Part shown: one piece after another, positions 1-8,178 of the stretch
How positions within the stretch are numbered: position 1 is the stretch's first letter
Layout: each line of letters begins with the position of its first letter
Assembly: GCF_000194945.1 (NCBI RefSeq)
Contig: NZ_GL878507.1
Coordinates: forward strand, 561,981-625,980
Length of the DNA: 64,000 nt
Origin: Streptococcus sanguinis SK1 = NCTC 7863
Lineage (GTDB): Bacteria > Bacillota > Bacilli > Lactobacillales > Streptococcaceae
Direction of reading: 5' to 3'
The notes under the pieces: model-generated
Databases searched by the model: none
What the model saw: the letters and a program-made list of their open reading frames with translations, nothing else
What the model was told of the DNA's origin: nothing
Position numbers and translations under genes: made by a program

Positions 1-344
1 ATAGCTTTATATACGAAATAAGGAGTGATACCGATGAGAATGCGAGGCACCATGGCAACAAGAAGCGAAGAGAGGCTTCCATTTGGCACAAAGGGACTGA
101 AGAGATAGCTGGTCGGCAGCAACACCAAGGTATTGGTGATAACGCTGATACATCCCATAAGGCCACCTAGAACAGCTCCGACTTTAGGGCCATAGAGGAT
201 ACTGGCAATGATAACAGGGATGTGAATAATCGTAGGTTTAATCGGTACTGGAAGTAAGTTGAAAATAACCGAGCTGAGCAGGTGAAGTACCAACATAATG
301 GCAAAGAAAATAGCAATTTGAGCAATTTTAGACTGTTTTTTCAT
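1..344 (-). CDS. ECF transporter S component, pantothenate-type (partial)
   Basis: N-terminal 114 residues of an integral membrane protein whose end lies outside the window. It starts MKKQSKIAQIAIFFAIM and shows hydrophobic segments at about residues 8-30, 37-60 and 95-112. The PVPIKPTIIHIPVIIAS segment is typical of substrate-binding S components of energy-coupling-factor vitamin transporters. The start codon overlaps the 3' end of coaC by 17 bp, so it is translated with the coaB-coaC operon. That neighbourhood points to pantothenate (PanT-like) uptake feeding coenzyme A synthesis; the substrate is inferred from context only. Confidence 0.7.
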   Translation of the reverse strand, partial: MKKQSKIAQIAIFFAIMLVLHLLSSVIFNLLPVPIKPTIIHIPVIIASILYGPKVGAVLGGLMGCISVITNTLVLLPTSYLFSPFVPNGSLSSLLVAMVPRILIGITPYFVYKA

Positions 345-879
345 AAATAAGTTCCTTTACTGTATCAATAATCGTATCAATTTCAGCTAGAGCACCTGTC
401 CCCTGATCGCCACAGGCTAGAACGGCTTCACGCGGTTGGATAACCTTCCATCCAAAACGCTGTAGACGCTCCAAATTGTGCTGGGTTAGTGGATTTTCAA
501 ACATCTTAGTGTTCATAGCTGGAGCCAAAACTTTCTTGGTATGAGGCGGCAGAGCCAGGGCAGTAGCAGTCACTATATTATCAGCTAAACCGTTGGCTAG
601 TTTAGCGATGGAATTGGCTGTTGCAGGCGCAAGCAGAAAGAGGTCAGACTCTTTAGCGATGTCAATGTGATTGACCTTGCTAGGGTCGGGTTCTTGCATA
701 ATATCAATTGCAACTGGTCTTTGTGACAAGACCTGCAGGGTCAGCGGTGTGATAAATTCTGTCGCTGCCTCTGTCATGAGGACAGCAACTTCAAAGTTTT
801 CTTTTTTTAGACGGCTGGTGATGTCAGCAGCCTTGTAAGCTGATATGCTACCGCTGACGGCTAAGGTAATCTGTGTCAT
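328..879 (-). CDS. coaC: Phosphopantothenoylcysteine decarboxylase CoaC
   Basis: FMN-dependent HFCD-family flavoprotein that decarboxylates 4'-phosphopantothenoylcysteine to 4'-phosphopantetheine in CoA synthesis. Visible motifs, counted from the first of two adjacent Met codons: GSISAYK flavin loop near residue 11, the catalytic His of VNHID (72), the PAMNTKMFENP substrate motif (121-131) and the clamp Cys of LACGDQGTGAL (157). Two ATGs are adjacent (882 and 879). The GGAGGT Shine-Dalgarno is only 2 nt from the first and 5 nt from the second, so 879 is chosen (183 aa). It lies 11 nt after coaB and overlaps the ECF gene. CoaB and CoaC are separate proteins here, as usual in streptococci. Confidence 0.95.
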   Translation of the reverse strand: MTQITLAVSGSISAYKAADITSRLKKENFEVAVLMTEAATEFITPLTLQVLSQRPVAIDIMQEPDPSKVNHIDIAKESDLFLLAPATANSIAKLANGLADNIVTATALALPPHTKKVLAPAMNTKMFENPLTQHNLERLQRFGWKVIQPREAVLACGDQGTGALAEIDTIIDTVKELIYEKTV

Positions 880-890
880 CATTTACCTCC

Positions 891-1574
891 TTATGGACTA
901 TGGATATGCAGGTAGAGGAGCTGAGCAATTTCTTCTTTGGATTGAGCTAGGGTTACAGTATCATTTCTGACAAGATAGGCTTTGTGCACATGGTTAGAAA
1001 TATCTGTCAAATCATTGGCGACAATGATTTCTGCCTGATTTTTTATGAGGCTGGTCCTTGCTGTTTCAAGCAACTCTTCCTTAGAAACGTCAACTAGAAG
1101 TTTGAAGCCAATCAAGCGAATGTCTGGGTTCCATTTCTTTACTAGGCTGATGATTTTGGGTGTTTTTTTGAGGAAAAGAACTTGAGAATCATCCTGAGAA
1201 GAAATCTTGCTTTCTGAGTTAGTCTTATTCAGAAATTCAGTCATGTCAGAGCTAGCAGCTACAGCTTCCAAACCAGTCATGTAGACGGGAGTATAGTCAG
1301 AAACAGCCATTGCATGAATCAGTACATCATGTGTGTGAACGAGTGGCTCAAGGGTTTCAAGCAATTCTGCAACGTTTTCAATCTGAACAATGGTAAGATT
1401 GGGATGGGCTGCAGGGCGGACAGCCTTGGGAGTCGTTACCAGAGTCACCTGATCGCCCTTGTCTAGGAAAGTTTCAGCTATGATTTTCCCAAGTCGGCCC
1501 GTTGAATGATTGGTAATAGAGCGGACACGGTCGATTTTCTCGCTGGTCCCGCCAGAAGTAATCAATATGTTCAT
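891..1574 (-). CDS. coaB: Phosphopantothenate--cysteine ligase CoaB
   Basis: Joins cysteine to 4'-phosphopantothenate, the step before CoaC. The protein begins MNILITSGGTSEKID, with the nucleotide loop GGTSEKID at residues 8-15, the conserved Asn of SITNHSTGRLG and a C-terminal KKTPKI/GFKLL segment, all typical of stand-alone CoaB (227 aa). First gene of a coaB-coaC-ECF operon. No Shine-Dalgarno precedes the ATG. A TTTACT-17-TAAAAT promoter ends 6 nt before it, so the transcript probably starts at or next to the A of the ATG, meaning leaderless translation is likely. Confidence 0.93.
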   Translation of the reverse strand: MNILITSGGTSEKIDRVRSITNHSTGRLGKIIAETFLDKGDQVTLVTTPKAVRPAAHPNLTIVQIENVAELLETLEPLVHTHDVLIHAMAVSDYTPVYMTGLEAVAASSDMTEFLNKTNSESKISSQDDSQVLFLKKTPKIISLVKKWNPDIRLIGFKLLVDVSKEELLETARTSLIKNQAEIIVANDLTDISNHVHKAYLVRNDTVTLAQSKEEIAQLLYLHIHSP

Positions 1575-1580
1575 AGCACT

Positions 1581-1609
1581 ATTTTACAAGAAAAAAGAAA
1601 TTTAGTAAA
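1581..1609 (-). promoter_or_regulatory. coaB promoter, likely leaderless start
   Basis: Reading the minus strand: -35 TTTACT (1609-1604), 17-bp spacer, -10 TAAAAT (1586-1581). The coaB ATG begins at 1574, seven bases after the -10, which is the expected transcription start itself. Confidence 0.55.
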
Positions 1610-1750
1610 ATAATTCTAATTGCAGAGTGTTACAGCGGAGAAGTGACTCTAAAATCTTATAGTTTAGAGAACAAAAATTTCCAAGTTTTTTTGTTTTTCC
1701 CGAACATTAAAATCTATTTAGAGTTTAATCATGTAGATTTTGCTCTTTTT

Positions 1751-1759
1751 TGTTATAAT
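1751..1759 (+). promoter_or_regulatory. fhs promoter, extended -10
   Basis: TGTTATAAT is an extended -10 (TGn plus a perfect TATAAT at 1754-1759), 30 nt upstream of the fhs start. No good -35 is seen at the right distance, which is normal for extended -10 promoters. Confidence 0.6.
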
Positions 1760-1788
1760 CTTTATATTAATTGATAGAGGAGTTCTTG

Positions 1789-3459
1789 ATGAAAACAGAT
1801 ATTGAAATTGCTCAAAGTGTTGAATTGCAGCCTATTGTTGATGTGGTGAAAAAAATTGGCATCAACTATGACGACTTGGAACTATATGGTAAGTACAAGG
1901 CTAAGCTCAGCTTTGATAAAATTCATGAGGTTGAAAAAAATCCTGTTGGCAAACTGATTTTGGTAACGGCAATCAATCCGACACCTGCTGGAGAAGGAAA
2001 GTCTACCATTACCATTGGACTAGCTGATGCGCTTAATAAAATTGGCAAGAAAACTATGATTGCTATCCGGGAACCGTCTCTGGGGCCAGTGATGGGCATC
2101 AAGGGAGGAGCAGCTGGTGGCGGTCACGCGCAGGTTCTACCGATGGAAGATATCAACTTGCATTTTACTGGAGACATGCACGCAATTACGACAGCTAACA
2201 ACGCCCTGTCAGCTCTCGTTGATAATCATTTGCATCAAGGAAATGCCCTGGGAATCGATCAGCGCCGCATTATATGGAAACGGGTGGTTGACCTGAATGA
2301 TCGGGCTCTTCGTCATGTGACCGTTGGCTTAGGAAGTCCGGTTAATGGTATTCCACGCGAAGATGGCTTTGATATCACGGTTGCTTCTGAAATTATGGCG
2401 ATTCTTTGCCTAGCTACGGATATTGAAGATTTGAAAAAGCGCTTGGCTAACATTGTCATCGGTTATCGCTATGACCGCTCACCAGTCTATGTTCGTGACC
2501 TTGAGGTAGAAGGAGCCTTGGCTTTAGTATTGAAAGATGCGATTAAGCCAAATCTAGTTCAGACTATTTATGGGACACCAGCCTTTGTTCATGGCGGACC
2601 GTTTGCCAATATCGCTCATGGCTGTAACTCTGTTTTAGCGACTAGCACAGCGCTGCGGTTGGCTGATTATACAGTGACTGAAGCAGGATTTGGTGCAGAT
2701 CTTGGTGCTGAAAAATTCTTAGATATTAAAACTCCAAACTTACCAACTTCTCCAGATGCAGTAGTGATTGTTGCAACCTTGCGCGCTCTTAAGATGAATG
2801 GTGGAGTAGCTAAGGATGCACTTACAGAAGAGAATGTTGAGGCGGTCAGAGCTGGCTTTGCCAATCTCAAACGTCATGTTGAAAACATTCGTAAGTTCGG
2901 TATTCCAGCGGTAGTAGCCATCAATGAATTTGTTTCAGATACAGAGGCTGAAATTGCTACGCTTAAGGAACTTTGTGCAGAAATTAAGGTGCCCGTTGAG
3001 TTAGCTAGCGTCTGGGCTGATGGCGCTGATGGTGGTGTATCTTTGGCTGAGGCTGTAGTCAAAACCATTGATGAAGAACCAGCTCATTACACTCGCCTCT
3101 ATGACAATGACCTCTCTATTGAAGAAAAAATTGAGAAAATTGTCAAAGAAATCTATCGAGGTTCAAAGGTGAACTTTGAGAAAAAAGCGCAGACTCAGAT
3201 TCGAGAAATTGTCAAAAATGGCTGGGACAAGCTGCCAATCTGCATGGCCAAAACACAGTATAGCTTTTCAGACAATCCTGCTGCTCTTGGAGCGCCAGAA
3301 AACTTTGAAATTACCATTCGTGAATTGGTACCAAAACTTGGGGCAGGCTTTATCGTGGCTTTGACAGGAGATGTCATGACCATGCCAGGATTGCCAAAAC
3401 GTCCTGCAGCACTCAATATGGATGTTGCAGCAGACGGCACAGCGATTGGACTATTTTGA
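1789..3459 (+). CDS. fhs: Formate--tetrahydrofolate ligase
   Basis: ATP-dependent formation of 10-formyltetrahydrofolate from formate and THF, feeding purine and formyl-methionine synthesis. The 556-aa product has the family's usual length. The P-loop TPAGEGKST is at residues 65-73, followed by [19 protein letters not shown] and [11 protein letters not shown], signature segments of FTHFS. An upstream in-frame codon exists at 1771, but ATG 1789 is preceded by AGAGGAG at good spacing and gives the family's MKTDIEIAQ start. It is a single gene with its own promoter and terminator. Confidence 0.97.
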   Translation: MKTDIEIAQSVELQPIVDVVKKIGINYDDLELYGKYKAKLSFDKIHEVEKNPVGKLILVTAINPTPAGEGKSTITIGLADALNKIGKKTMIAIREPSLGPVMGIKGGAAGGGHAQVLPMEDINLHFTGDMHAITTANNALSALVDNHLHQGNALGIDQRRIIWKRVVDLNDRALRHVTVGLGSPVNGIPREDGFDITVASEIMAILCLATDIEDLKKRLANIVIGYRYDRSPVYVRDLEVEGALALVLKDAIKPNLVQTIYGTPAFVHGGPFANIAHGCNSVLATSTALRLADYTVTEAGFGADLGAEKFLDIKTPNLPTSPDAVVIVATLRALKMNGGVAKDALTEENVEAVRAGFANLKRHVENIRKFGIPAVVAINEFVSDTEAEIATLKELCAEIKVPVELASVWADGADGGVSLAEAVVKTIDEEPAHYTRLYDNDLSIEEKIEKIVKEIYRGSKVNFEKKAQTQIREIVKNGWDKLPICMAKTQYSFSDNPAALGAPENFEITIRELVPKLGAGFIVALTGDVMTMPGLPKRPAALNMDVAADGTAIGLF

Positions 3460-3468
3460 TCTTGGTTT

Positions 3469-3491
3469 AAAAGGCTCTTTACGAGCCTTTT
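3469..3491 (+). terminator. Rho-independent terminator of fhs
   Basis: Stem AAAAGGCTC / GAGCCTTTT with loop TTTAC, ending in T residues 9 nt after the fhs stop. Confidence 0.8.
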
Positions 3492-3492
3492 C

Positions 3493-3501
3493 TGGTATAA
3501 T
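3493..3501 (+). promoter_or_regulatory. Extended -10 promoter of the GNAT-lipoprotein-AlkD operon
   Basis: TGGTATAAT (TGn plus perfect -10 at 3496-3501) directly follows the fhs terminator and precedes the acetyltransferase start at 3536 by 34 nt. Confidence 0.6.
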
Positions 3502-3535
3502 AGTGAAAATAATGAGAATAGAATATGGAGACAAC

Positions 3536-4069
3536 ATGAACATTAGATTTGCAACACCATCAGACGCTGCGACCTTGCTTGCTATTTATGCGCCTTATGT
3601 AGAGAATACAGCCATCACTTTTGAATATGAAGTACCGACTATTGAGGATTTTGCAAATAGGATTGAAAAAACGTTGGAAAAATATCCTTATCTGGTAGCG
3701 GAAGAAGATGGTTTAATTTTAGGCTATGCCTATGCTTCGACTTATTATGCGCGTGCTTCCTATGATTGGGCGGTGGAATTGTCCGTCTATGTCAGTCAAG
3801 ATGCTAGAGGAAAAGGAGTCGGCAGTAAGCTTTATGATGAACTTGAAGACCTGTTAGATCAGATGGGATATATGCATTTTCTAGCCTGTATTTCTCTGCC
3901 AAATAAAGCCAGCCTGGCTTTGCATCGAAAAAGGGGCTACCAGCAGGTGGCGCATTTCCCTAAAATTGGCTATAAATTCGAGTGTTGGCATGACATTGTT
4001 TGGCTGCAAAAGTCCTTAGACAAGCAAGCTGGACCAATTAAACTTTTAAAAGAAATGGAGTGGAAATGA
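3536..4069 (+). CDS. GNAT family N-acetyltransferase
   Basis: A 177-residue acetyltransferase of the phosphinothricin-acetyltransferase-like branch. The acetyl-CoA pyrophosphate loop is ARGKGVGSK at residues 90-98, and the fold runs from the MNIRFATPSDA start to LHRKRGYQQVAHFPKIGYKF near the end. The open frame extends upstream to 3422 inside fhs, but GGAG at 3527-3530 sits 5 nt before ATG 3536, which fits the family's N terminus. Its stop overlaps the next gene (ATGA), so the two are translationally coupled. The substrate cannot be read from the sequence. Confidence 0.85.
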   Translation: MNIRFATPSDAATLLAIYAPYVENTAITFEYEVPTIEDFANRIEKTLEKYPYLVAEEDGLILGYAYASTYYARASYDWAVELSVYVSQDARGKGVGSKLYDELEDLLDQMGYMHFLACISLPNKASLALHRKRGYQQVAHFPKIGYKFECWHDIVWLQKSLDKQAGPIKLLKEMEWK

Positions 4070-4677
4070 TGAAAAAGAAACATTTATTAATAACTCTTCT
4101 AAGCATTACCCTTTTGGCCTTGACGGGTTGTCAGTCCGTTGAAAATTGGTTTAAAAATGCCAAGGAGGAATGGTTGGGGTTGGAGATGACGGTTCGCACC
4201 TATGATGAGAATTCCCAACTCATAGACCAGATGTCGGGCAAGTCTCTATCCATTTCGCGTAACGAGGAGTTTGATTCAGTTGATACGGAAGGAAATTCCA
4301 AGGAAGATTCATCTGTGCTCAAAATCACCTTGGGTAAGTATGAGATTGACCATGTGGGCTCTTCCTTGATTGCAGAAGAAAAAGGCTTGAAAGATGTCTT
4401 TGCCCAGTATCAGAAGACTGCGGATGTTGAGGAGAATAGCCATTCTGTCCCTGTTTTAAATCGCATGATTTCAGCCTTTAAAAACGACTTTACCGGAAAG
4501 AAAAAGGTTGTTCTGATTCGCTCTCAAAACGGCACTCCGTTGGCTGCCTATGCTGGAGACCGTGTTTCTCTAGATAAATCCGATGCTCCTAAAACCTCTG
4601 AGTTGCTGATTGACGGCAAACGTCTCGTGATTTACCGCTGCGACTACACTATTTATGACCGTGAATTGCTGGAGTAA
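4066..4677 (+). CDS. Secreted lipoprotein, DUF5052-like
   Basis: About 203 residues. It has a classic lipoprotein signal peptide (MMKKKHLLITLLSITLLALTGC, lipobox LTGC), so the mature protein is anchored outside the membrane by the Cys. The body is hydrophilic and has no recognisable catalytic motif. It resembles streptococcal proteins I remember as DUF5052, a label I hold loosely. ATG 4066 overlaps the acetyltransferase stop; 4069 is an equally possible start. It is followed 3 nt later by the AlkD-like gene. Confidence 0.7.
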   Translation: MMKKKHLLITLLSITLLALTGCQSVENWFKNAKEEWLGLEMTVRTYDENSQLIDQMSGKSLSISRNEEFDSVDTEGNSKEDSSVLKITLGKYEIDHVGSSLIAEEKGLKDVFAQYQKTADVEENSHSVPVLNRMISAFKNDFTGKKKVVLIRSQNGTPLAAYAGDRVSLDKSDAPKTSELLIDGKRLVIYRCDYTIYDRELLE

Positions 4678-4680
4678 GAT

Positions 4681-5334
4681 ATGAATGTGGAGGAATTGGT
4701 AAAAGAGTTAAAAGCTTTAGCTAACCCAGATGATGCGGTGGCTATGAAAGCCTATATGAAAAATAAATTTGAGTTTCTAGGAGTCAAGACTCTAGCCAGA
4801 CGGAAGCTCACAAAGGCTTTTTTCAAACAACATACTGACTCCGTCATTGACTGGAATTTTATAAATGAAGCTTGGAAAAATCCCTATCGAGAACTGCAGT
4901 ACACTGCGCTAGATTATCTGGAGATTCGCAAGAAACTATTGACACCATCTGACTTGCCACGTTTGAAAAAGCAGGCCCAAACAAAATCTTGGTGGGATAC
5001 CATAGACTTTTTGGATCGCTTGGTTGGATCAATCATTGCTCGATTTCCGGAAACCAAAGAGATTATTGTAGCTTGGAGTTGTGATGAGGATATTTGGTTA
5101 CGGCGCTTGGCCATCGATCATCAGCTGCTACGAAAAGAGAAAACAGACACAAAGCTCTTGGAGAAGATTTTAGTGAATAATCTAGGCCGAACAGAATTCT
5201 TTATTAACAAGGCCATCGGCTGGGCGCTGAGAGATTATTCCAAAACCAATCCAGACTGGGTCAAGGATTTTATAGAACGGTATCGGGTGGAAATGGCTGC
5301 GCTTAGTATTCGAGAGGGAAGTAAGTATTTATAA
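4681..5334 (+). CDS. DNA alkylation repair protein, AlkD-like
   Basis: 217-residue all-helical HEAT-repeat protein. The KSWWDTIDFLD segment and the later WLRRLAIDHQLL and WALRDYSKTNPDWV repeats are characteristic of AlkD-type DNA glycosylases, which excise bulky or positively charged alkylated bases without base flipping. It follows the lipoprotein by 3 nt and probably ends the operon. Start ATG 4681 gives a normal family length. Substrate range is inferred from the family. Confidence 0.85.
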   Translation: MNVEELVKELKALANPDDAVAMKAYMKNKFEFLGVKTLARRKLTKAFFKQHTDSVIDWNFINEAWKNPYRELQYTALDYLEIRKKLLTPSDLPRLKKQAQTKSWWDTIDFLDRLVGSIIARFPETKEIIVAWSCDEDIWLRRLAIDHQLLRKEKTDTKLLEKILVNNLGRTEFFINKAIGWALRDYSKTNPDWVKDFIERYRVEMAALSIREGSKYL

Positions 5335-5356
5335 AAATTCTAATAATCTGTCTGTC

Positions 5357-5385
5357 TTGACATTTTCTATGTGATAGCTTATGAT
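5357..5385 (+). promoter_or_regulatory. Strong promoter of a small RNA
   Basis: Perfect -35 TTGACA (5357-5362), 17-bp spacer, -10 TATGAT (5380-5385). It predicts transcription from about 5392. No protein gene follows; the transcript would be the structured RNA ending at the terminator near 5530. Confidence 0.75.
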
Positions 5386-5391
5386 AGATAA

Positions 5392-5532
5392 GTGCGATGA
5401 GTCGATATGCAGATTTTCTGCAAATTGAAGCATGGGAGGTCATAACGCAGGAGCGGACCTTGATCAGTTGTGTGAACCTGCTGATCACACGAAAGTGCCC
5501 TTATCCCCAGTCTACGGATTGGGGATTTTTCT
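5392..5532 (+). ncRNA. Structured small RNA upstream of asd (asd RNA motif candidate)
   Basis: About 140 nt, framed by a consensus promoter and a Rho-independent terminator (ATCCCCA 5503-5509 / TGGGGAT 5520-5526, then Ts). Hairpins visible inside: TGCAGA/TCTGCA (5408-5422), AGGTC/GACCT (5437-5460) and TGATCAG/CTGATCA (5461-5487). It carries no reading frame with a ribosome binding site. A conserved RNA called the asd motif is known upstream of asd in streptococci. The position next to asd (starting at 6025) and the hairpin-rich structure fit it. The Rfam identity is recalled, not tested. Whether it acts in cis or as a free sRNA is open; the terminator favours a discrete sRNA. Confidence 0.6.
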
Positions 5533-5544
5533 ATGTCACTTATA

Positions 5545-5719
5545 GAGGCAAGACCGTTAGTCGAAGCCGAGTATAGAGACATTGATACTGAGACGGTCGA
5601 CGTCGTGAGTGCTATTGCTCTTGACGAAACGAGTTCGCAGGAGGAAATTAAGTCATAGAGCAATGGATGCAGTTTTGTTCATGAGAACAAAAACTATAAA
5701 CTTTTAAAGCGCTCTTAGA
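5545..5719 (+). repeat. 175-bp tandem repeat, copy 1
   Basis: The first of two imperfect direct copies between the small RNA and asd; the second starts 175 bp later. Shared landmarks include GGCAAGACC, GTGAGTGCTATTGCTCTTG, a TAGAGCAATGG that pairs with the ATTGCTCT before it, and the hairpin TTTTGTTC/GAGAACAAAA. A short frame without a ribosome binding site runs through it, but differences between the copies are mostly non-synonymous, so it is not treated as coding. No known element name is assigned. Confidence 0.75.
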
Positions 5720-5894
5720 GTGGCAAGACCATTAGTCGCAGCCGAGCTTAGAGACATTGATGCTGAGACGGCCTATGTCGTGAGTGCTATTGCTCTTGAC
5801 GAAACGAGTCCACAGGAAGAAGTTGAGCTGTAGAGCAATGGAATGCAGTTTTGTTCGTGAGAACAAAAGCTGTAAAGCTTGAAAGCTCTCATAG
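5720..5894 (+). repeat. 175-bp tandem repeat, copy 2
   Basis: Second copy of the repeat described at 5545-5719, similar over the full unit by eye. The internal pairs ATTGCTCT/AGAGCAAT and TTTTGTTC/GAACAAAA are kept. It ends about 60 bp upstream of the asd -35 element. The rest of the 5335-5907 gap holds only the small RNA and its promoter. Confidence 0.75.
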
Positions 5895-5954
5895 AGAGGT
5901 ATGAGAGTTGGTGTGGTTTATCAAAATATCGCACTTATATTCTTCAGAAATATT

Positions 5955-5982
5955 TGCATTTTTCCCTAAAAATAGTATAATA
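5955..5982 (+). promoter_or_regulatory. asd promoter
   Basis: -35 TTGCAT (5955-5960), 16-bp spacer, perfect -10 TATAAT (5977-5982), 43 nt before the asd ATG. It makes asd transcription independent of the upstream small RNA, whose terminator lies before it. Confidence 0.6.
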
Positions 5983-6024
5983 CTAACAATACAAAATTTT
6001 TTGAAAATTCAGAGAGGTTATCGC

Positions 6025-7101
6025 ATGGGATATACAGTTGCTGTAGTAGGTGCCACTGGTGCCGTTGGATCTCAAATGATTAAAATGCTGGAAGAATCTA
6101 GCCTTCCAATTGATAAAATACGCTATCTGGCGTCTGCTCGTTCAGCTGGTAAAGTTCTCCAGTTCAAGGGACAAGATATTACTATCGAAGAGACGACCGA
6201 GACGGCTTTTGAAGGTGTAGATATTGCTCTCTTCTCAGCTGGTGGTTCTACCTCAGCAAAATTCGCTCCTTACGCAGTCAAAGCTGGAGCGGTAGTGGTC
6301 GATAACACCTCTTATTTCCGTCAAAATCCTGATGTTCCTCTGGTTGTTCCAGAAGTCAACGCCCATGCCTTAGATCAGCACAAGGGAATTATCGCTTGCC
6401 CTAACTGCTCGACAATTCAGATGATGGTAGCTTTAGAGCCTGTTCGTCAGCAATGGGGTCTGGAGCGTATCATCGTGTCTACCTATCAAGCAGTTTCTGG
6501 TGCAGGTATGGGAGCCATTCTTGAAACCCAAGCACAATTACGCTCTGTTCTCAATGATGGTGTAAATCCTAAGGATGCGGAAGCCAATATCCTGCCATGC
6601 GGCGGCGATAAAAAACATTATCCTATTGCCTTTAATGCCTTACCTCAGATTGATGTCTTTACAGATAACGACTACACTTATGAAGAGATGAAGATGACCA
6701 AGGAAACTAAGAAAATCATGGAAGATGATTCTATTGCTGTTTCTGCGACTTGTGTCCGTCTTCCAATTTTGTCTGCCCACTCGGAGTCTGTTTACATCGA
6801 GACTAAGGAAGTAGCACCTATTGATCAGGTAAAAGCAGCAATCGCAGCCTTTCCTGGTGCTGTTCTGGAGGATGATGTAGCTCATCAGATTTATCCGCAA
6901 GCAATCAATGCGGTTGGTAAGAAAGAAACCTTTGTTGGCCGAATTCGTAAGGATCTAGATGCAGAAAAAGGAATTCATATGTGGGTTGTTTCAGACAATC
7001 TTCTTAAGGGGGCAGCTTGGAATTCTGTTCAAATCGCAGAGACACTGCATGAGCGTGGTTTAGTTCGTCCAACAGCAGAAGTTGTTTTTGAATTAAAATA
7101 A
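6025..7101 (+). CDS. asd: Aspartate-semialdehyde dehydrogenase
   Basis: NADPH-dependent reduction of aspartyl-phosphate to aspartate semialdehyde, the branch point to lysine/diaminopimelate, threonine and methionine. 358 aa, the usual length. The nucleotide loop GATGAVG is at residues 9-15, and the nucleophilic Cys128 lies in CPNCST. The frame stays open to 5908, but AGAGAGG upstream of ATG 6025 and the [12 protein letters not shown] start define the real beginning. dapA, the next enzyme of the lysine/DAP branch, follows 82 nt later. Confidence 0.97.
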   Translation: MGYTVAVVGATGAVGSQMIKMLEESSLPIDKIRYLASARSAGKVLQFKGQDITIEETTETAFEGVDIALFSAGGSTSAKFAPYAVKAGAVVVDNTSYFRQNPDVPLVVPEVNAHALDQHKGIIACPNCSTIQMMVALEPVRQQWGLERIIVSTYQAVSGAGMGAILETQAQLRSVLNDGVNPKDAEANILPCGGDKKHYPIAFNALPQIDVFTDNDYTYEEMKMTKETKKIMEDDSIAVSATCVRLPILSAHSESVYIETKEVAPIDQVKAAIAAFPGAVLEDDVAHQIYPQAINAVGKKETFVGRIRKDLDAEKGIHMWVVSDNLLKGAAWNSVQIAETLHERGLVRPTAEVVFELK

Positions 7102-7126
7102 AGTGACCAAGGAAACTTGACAGCAC

Positions 7127-7158
7127 AGGGTTGAATAATCGTTCTTTCAACCCTCTTT
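7127..7158 (+). terminator. Hairpin between asd and dapA (attenuating terminator)
   Basis: Nine-bp stem AGGGTTGAA (7127-7135) / TTCAACCCT (7146-7154) followed by a weak T-tract, CTTTTC. The T-tract runs straight into a -10-like TATAAT at 7162-7167 that may start separate dapA transcripts. Termination is probably partial. Confidence 0.5.
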
Positions 7159-7183
7159 TCGTATAATAAAGAGAGGTAAGTTT

Positions 7184-8119
7184 ATGGCGTATGCGGATTT
7201 GAAAAACTGTAAAATCATCACAGCTTTTATTACTCCTTTTCATGAAGATGGTTCCATCAATTTTGAAGCTATTCCAGACTTGATTGAGCATCTTTTGGCT
7301 CATCATACGGATGGGATTTTGCTGGCTGGAACGACTGCAGAAAGTCCAACTCTGACCCACGATGAAGAGTTGGAGCTATTTGCGGCAGTTCAAAAAGTTG
7401 TCAAGGGGCGTGTCCCTTTGATTGCCGGTGTCGGTACCAACGAAACGCGCGACTCTATCGAATTCGTAAAAGAAGTAGATGAATTTGGTGGTTTTGCAGC
7501 TGGTTTGGCTATCGTTCCCTATTACAACAAACCTTCTCAGGAAGGGATGTATCAGCATTTTAAAGCCATTGCGGATGCTTCAAACCTGCCTATCATTATC
7601 TACAATATACCTGGCCGGGTAGTTGTTGAGATGACACCTGAGACTATGCTAAGGTTGGCAGAACATCCAAATATTATCGGCGTTAAAGAATGTACCAGTC
7701 TGGCGAATATGGCCTATCTGATTGAGCATCGTCCAGAGGAGTTTCTAATTTATACTGGTGAGGATGGCGATGCCTTTCATGCTATGAATCTGGGGGCTGA
7801 TGGAGTTATTTCAGTTGCTTCTCACACAAATGGAGATGAAATGTTTGAAATGCTGGATGCCATTGAGCACAATGACATCAAAAAAGCAGCAGCTATCCAA
7901 CGGAAATTTATCCCTAAAGTCAATGCACTGTTCTCTTATCCAAGTCCAGCCCCTGTCAAGGCAGTCCTTAATTACTTAGGATTTGCAGCTGGTCCAACCC
8001 GCTTACCTCTTGTGCCTGCACCCGAAGAAGATGCCAAACGCATTATTAAGGTCGTGGTTGATGGCGATTACCAAGCAACCAAAGAGACTGTTAAAGGTGT
8101 TCTGAGACCGGATTATTGA
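7184..8119 (+). CDS. dapA: 4-hydroxy-tetrahydrodipicolinate synthase
   Basis: Condenses pyruvate with aspartate semialdehyde, the first committed step to diaminopimelate/lysine. TIM-barrel of 311 aa. The Schiff-base Lys is K168 (GVKEC), the catalytic Tyr is in YNIPGR (140), and the GTTAES loop is at 49-54. GAGAGG precedes the ATG. It lies downstream of asd in pathway order; a -10-like TATAAT 16 nt before the start suggests an additional promoter. Confidence 0.96.
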
Positions 8120-8178
8120 TTTATAGAAGTAGTTTTAGGATTGACATAATAAAAATAATAAAGAAAGAATTGAAAATT

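Noticed and set aside
5387..5505. GATAAG/CTTATC closing stem for the small RNA
   Set aside because: The 5' arm lies at or before the predicted transcription start, so it would not be in the transcript.
5379..5663. Minus-strand 94-aa frame through the small RNA and first repeat
   Set aside because: No ribosome binding site, spans a terminator hairpin and a repeat boundary, and resembles no protein. A shadow frame.
5720..5830. Short frame VARPLVAAELRDIDAET... in the 175-bp repeat as a small protein gene
   Set aside because: The two copies differ mainly at amino-acid-changing positions, the first has no start codon in place, and neither has a ribosome binding site. RNA/DNA structure explains the repeat better.
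7131..7167. TTGAAT/TATAAT as a dapA promoter
   Set aside because: The spacing is 25 bp, too long. TTGAA is better explained as part of the hairpin. Only the -10-like element is mentioned.
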